A DNA stretch of 9,838 bases. Origin: Actinomycetota bacterium. Its GTDB lineage: Bacteria > Actinomycetota > Acidimicrobiia > Acidimicrobiales > JAMCPL01. Each line of letters begins with the position of its first letter. Position 1 is the stretch's first letter. A program made the translations under genes and the position numbers. Location of the stretch: NCBI GenBank assembly GCA_023379725.1, contig JAMCPC010000100.1:1-9838 (forward strand). The letters are read 5' to 3'. The notes under the pieces are model-generated. The model was not told the origin of the DNA, did no database searches, and saw only the letters and a program-made list of their open reading frames with translations. Below, one piece after another: positions 6,840 to 9,838 of this stretch.

Positions 6840-6884
6840 GCATATAATACTAGATAAGTTGTGCATATGATACTAGATAAGTTG
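6840..6884. repeat. 22-bp direct repeat between fabG and acpP (candidate operator or slippage repeat)
   Basis: GCATATAATACTAGATAAGT plus TG (6840-6861) recurs at 6863-6884 with one substitution, a 23-bp period. The pair sits in the only sizeable gap of the fatty-acid cluster, about 105-149 bp upstream of the acpP start. It is AT-rich, and on the minus strand it contains TATTAT, a possible -10 element, although I find no good -35 partner. Each copy has a CTAG core in a near-palindromic setting (ATACTAGATA). A tandem operator controlling acpP-fabF is possible; a simple duplication is equally so. Confidence 0.5.
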
Positions 6885-6902
6885 CCGTTAGTCGGATACA
6901 TC

Positions 6903-7661
6903 TCATATACCCATAGCCATTCCACCATCTATCGGTATAATGGCACCTGTAATGTAAGATGCAGCGTCTGATACAAGAAAGGATATGACTTTTGCTATTT
7001 CTTGTGGAGATGCAGCACGTTTCAACGGTACGTTGGCCGTGAGCTCATCCAACCTCTTCTGGCCCAGTGCAGCAGACATTTCCGTGTCGACGATACCCGG
7101 AGCTACTATATTCACATTGATATTGCGGCTGGCCACTTCACGCGCGAGGGATCTACCCATACCCACCAGCCCTGCCTTGGTGGCTGCATAGTTCATCTGG
7201 CCCGGCGAACCAATGAATCCTGCCACCGATGAGACCAGCACTATCCTCCCATAGTGAGCCTTGATCATTGGCTGGATTGCGCGCTTTAATGTCCTGTATA
7301 CGCCGGTAAGGTTGGTAGCCAGCACCTCATCCCACGAAGATTGGTTCATGCGTAGTAGGAGGTTGTCTCTTGTAATACCTGCATTGGCGACGACAATACC
7401 GGCATACTCAAAGTCATTCTCTACTTTGTCGAACAACTCCTCTATCTCTTTGTCGGATCGTACGTCGCAACGTATGGCTGAGATGTTTGTCGAACTGATA
7501 ATCTCTGCTGTGGAGGGCGGCAATTCCGTACTGTAGGTAATTACGACATTGCTGTAGTTGTGTGAAAGCTCTACAGCTGTGGCCAGCCCGATACCTCGTG
7601 ATCCGCCAGTGATTAGGGCGGTAGCCTCTGACGACGGTGGTGATTTATCTACAATGTCCAT
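6903..7661 (-). CDS. fabG: 3-oxoacyl-ACP reductase
   Basis: This is an NADPH-dependent short-chain dehydrogenase that reduces 3-oxoacyl-ACP to 3-hydroxyacyl-ACP in the elongation cycle. The cofactor motif TGGSRGIG is at residues 18-25 and NAGI at 93-96. The catalytic tetrad is Asn117, Ser145, Tyr158 and Lys162, the last two in the YxxxK motif of NYAATKAGLVG. The segment VAPGIVDTEM (187-196) and the C-terminal IDGGMAMGI are typical of FabG. Its 252 residues fit the family. It starts two bases after the fabH stop, and an AAGG within the last fabH codons can serve as its ribosome site, so the two are translated from one message. The short-chain dehydrogenase family is broad, but the position between fabH and acpP makes the FabG assignment secure. 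Confidence 0.95.
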   Translation of the reverse strand: MDIVDKSPPSSEATALITGGSRGIGLATAVELSHNYSNVVITYSTELPPSTAEIISSTNISAIRCDVRSDKEIEELFDKVENDFEYAGIVVANAGITRDNLLLRMNQSSWDEVLATNLTGVYRTLKRAIQPMIKAHYGRIVLVSSVAGFIGSPGQMNYAATKAGLVGMGRSLAREVASRNINVNIVAPGIVDTEMSAALGQKRLDELTANVPLKRAASPQEIAKVISFLVSDAASYITGAIIPIDGGMAMGI

Positions 7662-7663
7662 AG

Positions 7664-8620
7664 TTATAACCTTACAACAACACTGGACCAGCTCATGCCG
7701 GCACCAAATCCTGACATCAGGATGGTGTCTCCTGTAGATACCCTTCCTTCATCCAAGGCTACCGATAAGGCTATAGGTATAGATGCCGCAGAGGTATTTC
7801 CGGTGGTCTCTATAGTAATTGCTGTGTGATCTTCGGCAATGCCCATCCTTTCACAGACCGCCTGGATAATACGATAATTTGCCTGGTGGGGGATGAATAG
7901 AGATATATCACCTGCCTTCATCCCAGCCAATTCCAGCGCTCTGGTTGCAGATGCGACAGTCGCTCTTACTGCTCTACGGAATATCTCCTGCCCCTCCATT
8001 TCTATTGTGCCCTGGTGGGGGCAGAATAGTAGATCATAGCCACTTCCGTCGGTACCCATGTCTGCTCCCAGTATGCCAGAGTAGGTTTTTTTGGTTACCT
8101 TATTCAGTATTACTGCCCCCGCACCGTCGCCAAATAGAATAGTTGTGGTACGATCGTCGCTGCCAGTAAGTGATGATAGGCAGTCTGAACCTATGACGAT
8201 AGCTGTATCAATGTCCATCGTAGACATCATGGAGTTTGCCACTATATATGCATGGACAAAGCCAGCGCAGACTGCATTGATGTCAAAGGATACCCCTGAC
8301 AGCCCCAACCGATGATGGACGATAGATGCAGTCGAAGGCATTATATGGTCAGGTGTTGTGGTGGCCAGAACCAGCATCTTGATATTTGACGGTTCTATGC
8401 CAGCCAGCGTTATAGCTCTACGGCCGGCTTCAACGGCCATGTCTGAAGTCTTTCCACCGACTCGCCTTTCGCGTATACCGGTACGTTCTCTGATCCACTC
8501 GTCGGTAGTGTCAAGGCGTTTCTCTAGCTCTGTATTGGTTAGCACGTTTGGAGGTAGGAATGCGCTCCATCCGGATATAGATGTCGAGGCGTAACGACTT
8601 GTGTGGTTGAGAGGTTGCAT
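7664..8620 (-). CDS. fabH: 3-oxoacyl-ACP synthase III (KAS III)
   Basis: This is the initiating condensing enzyme, which joins an acyl-CoA primer to malonyl-ACP. The 318-residue length is normal. The Cys-His-Asn triad is visible: Cys118 in NAVCAGFVHA, His245 in IPHQANYRI, and Asn275 in GNTSAAS. The TGIRERR segment near residues 47-53 and the C-terminal GFGAGMSWSS are family hallmarks. Primer preference (acetyl versus branched) cannot be judged from this sequence. It begins 12 bases after fabD, with AAAAGAG as a moderate ribosome site, and ends two bases before fabG. Such short spacing supports one operon. Confidence 0.96.
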   Translation of the reverse strand: MQPLNHTSRYASTSISGWSAFLPPNVLTNTELEKRLDTTDEWIRERTGIRERRVGGKTSDMAVEAGRRAITLAGIEPSNIKMLVLATTTPDHIMPSTASIVHHRLGLSGVSFDINAVCAGFVHAYIVANSMMSTMDIDTAIVIGSDCLSSLTGSDDRTTTILFGDGAGAVILNKVTKKTYSGILGADMGTDGSGYDLLFCPHQGTIEMEGQEIFRRAVRATVASATRALELAGMKAGDISLFIPHQANYRIIQAVCERMGIAEDHTAITIETTGNTSAASIPIALSVALDEGRVSTGDTILMSGFGAGMSWSSVVVRL

Positions 8621-8632
8621 CTATGCTCTTTT

Positions 8633-9838
8633 CTACCGGTTATCCGAGTGTAAGCTTGCACGCATCCATGCAACCGGCTGCCCGGCAACGACTTTTTCAC
8701 CAGCATGAGCAAGAAACCCAATTAGATTGCCCTCGAATTGGCTCCTTACCGGGATATCTCCTATATGCCCGACTTCATCTCCTACGTTTATTTCTATCCT
8801 TTGTGCAGGTTTTGTAGGTATAGCACCACTGGAAGCAACATTGGTAGCTCGAGGCAGAGAGGATCCAGGCCCTGGAATAATTCCTTCCAGGTCTCTGCGG
8901 GGTTGGAAGATCCCTGTTACGGTCGTGACAATTAACCTTTCCGATATGGTCAAACTCTCCCCTGTGTGATGCTCACCAGGGGAACTGGCCAATTCACTAC
9001 CAGCAATCTCTTCGATTAGATGAGATACATCATCGGGAACTCCCGCCGATACTACCTTGTGCCCAGGCAGCACCCTTCTGGCCAACCCGCTTAGTACCCC
9101 GCCAGGGCCAACCTCTATGAAGCAGCTAGCTCCAAGTTGGCTTAGCGTGGTGAGGCTCTGGTGCCACCTTACTGGGTTAGTTAGCTGTGCGGAGAGAATG
9201 GTGGGCCATTTTGCCGGATCATCGTGAGGCATTGCATCCACGTTTGCTACTACAGGCACCTCTGAAGCGTTCCATGTCACTTCTGCGATTGCCTTCCTCA
9301 GCCTGTCTTTTGCCTCTGCCATAAGTGGTGTATGGAATGCGCCGGAGACTTGGAGCTCCAGCGCTTTACGTGCTCCGAGGGACTTGGCCACCTCGATAGC
9401 ATGTCTGACACCTTGATCCGATCCAGAGATTACCACTTGACCGGGAGCGTTAAAGTTTGCTACCCATACGTCATCGTCGGCAAGCCTGCATGCAGTATCG
9501 GCTTCTTGGTCACCTATCCCGATCAATGCCGCCATGGTTCCCGGATGTCTCTCTCCGGCTATACGCATAGCATCTCCGCGCTCTTGAACCAGTCGTAGGC
9601 CGTCCTCAAAGGATATGTACCCGCCCGCCACCAAGGCAGTGTATTCACCCAAACTGTGACCGGCACACCAAGTAGGAGAGAGTCCTATCCTCTCTATTGA
9701 ATCGAGTACTACCAGGCTCATTATAAAAGTTGCAACCTGCGCATTTGCCGTATCCTTCAGATCATCCGGTGAGGCATCTAGGAGGAGATGCCGGATATCT
9801 CTTTGGAGTATGTCACTGGCTTCATCTACCATCTCAAA
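8633..9838 (-). CDS. fabD: Malonyl-CoA:ACP transacylase with lipoyl-like C-terminal extension (5' end outside window)
   Basis: This enzyme transfers malonyl from CoA to ACP and so supplies FabH and FabF. The frame is open through the right edge (residues F-E precede the first visible Met), and the usual N-terminal part with the GQGSQ motif is missing, so about 30-40 residues lie outside. Numbering from the Met at 9832, the nucleophile is Ser60 in GHSLGEYTALVAGG, the carboxylate-binding residue is Arg85 in QERG, and the catalytic His is His167 in GAFHTPLM. The acyltransferase domain ends near residue 278 after the usual IEVGPGGVLSGL region. An extra 120 residues follow: a linker, then ERLIVTTVTGIFQP, GDEVGHIGD, and FEGNLIGFLAHAGEKV plus AGQPVAWM. 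This looks like a barrel-sandwich (lipoyl/biotinyl) fold but has no MKM-type lysine hairpin. The extension ends 12 bases before fabH, so it is a genuine fusion, not a missed neighbour. Confidence 0.94.
   Translation of the reverse strand, partial: FEMVDEASDILQRDIRHLLLDASPDDLKDTANAQVATFIMSLVVLDSIERIGLSPTWCAGHSLGEYTALVAGGYISFEDGLRLVQERGDAMRIAGERHPGTMAALIGIGDQEADTACRLADDDVWVANFNAPGQVVISGSDQGVRHAIEVAKSLGARKALELQVSGAFHTPLMAEAKDRLRKAIAEVTWNASEVPVVANVDAMPHDDPAKWPTILSAQLTNPVRWHQSLTTLSQLGASCFIEVGPGGVLSGLARRVLPGHKVVSAGVPDDVSHLIEEIAGSELASSPGEHHTGESLTISERLIVTTVTGIFQPRRDLEGIIPGPGSSLPRATNVASSGAIPTKPAQRIEINVGDEVGHIGDIPVRSQFEGNLIGFLAHAGEKVVAGQPVAWMRASLHSDNR

Noticed and set aside
6736..6902. A defined sigma-70 promoter for acpP
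   Set aside because: TATTAT and TATAAC boxes exist on the minus strand, but neither has a good -35 element at 16-18 bp.
8633..8998. FabD extension as a separate biotin carrier gene (accB) joined by a missed stop
   Set aside because: The frame is continuous, no internal start with a ribosome site is evident, and the lysine-bearing MKM motif needed by AccB is absent.
3614..9838. Polyketide or specialised-metabolite cluster
   Set aside because: All members are single-domain housekeeping type II fatty-acid enzymes in a typical order; no modular synthase, cyclase, tailoring or resistance gene is visible.

Overview
The window comes from a bacterial chromosome. By eye, G+C is about one half, all genes look intact, and coding density is high. 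The gene families point to the Actinobacteria, possibly an uncultured Acidimicrobiia-like lineage. The evidence is a DevS/DosS-type GAF histidine kinase, an ABC1/AarF-family kinase, a glycine-rich N-terminus on the ABC exporter, and a FabD with a C-terminal barrel-sandwich-like extension. This placement is an inference from families, not a database match. Heavy use of ATA for isoleucine and the moderate G+C argue against a classical high-G+C actinomycete.

The left part (1-3391) is on the plus strand. It holds a complete or nearly complete ABC exporter half-transporter (27-2054), a 197-bp gap with short repeats, and a soluble one-GAF histidine kinase (2252-3391) with no response regulator next to it. 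A 222-bp convergent intergenic region (3392-3613) contains a 34-bp tandem duplication and a small hairpin.

The rest (3614-9838) is on the minus strand and is a type II fatty-acid synthesis cluster. In transcription order it reads fabD (cut by the right edge), fabH, fabG, acpP, fabF and then an ABC1-family kinase gene. FabD makes malonyl-ACP on the AcpP carrier, FabH starts chains, FabF elongates them, and FabG reduces the 3-keto intermediates. The dehydratase (FabZ/FabA) and enoyl reductase (FabI/FabK/FabV) are not in the window. fabD-fabH-fabG are almost contiguous (12-bp and 2-bp gaps), and acpP-fabF overlap by one base. A 167-bp gap before acpP carries a 22-bp direct repeat and a strong Shine-Dalgarno site.

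The notable features are these: (i) FabD carries a roughly 120-residue C-terminal extension that reads like a lipoyl/biotinyl fold lacking the modifiable lysine; (ii) the ABC exporter has a 24-residue tandem duplication containing its A-loop tyrosine; (iii) a second copy of the last 38 bp of fabF lies just downstream of the gene; (iv) short duplications recur at four independent places, which suggests an active duplication process; (v) the kinase GAF domain keeps the histidine and tyrosine positions of DevS-type heme sensors. I saw no RNA genes, CRISPR arrays, transposases or phage genes, and no gene-free stretch longer than 300 bp.
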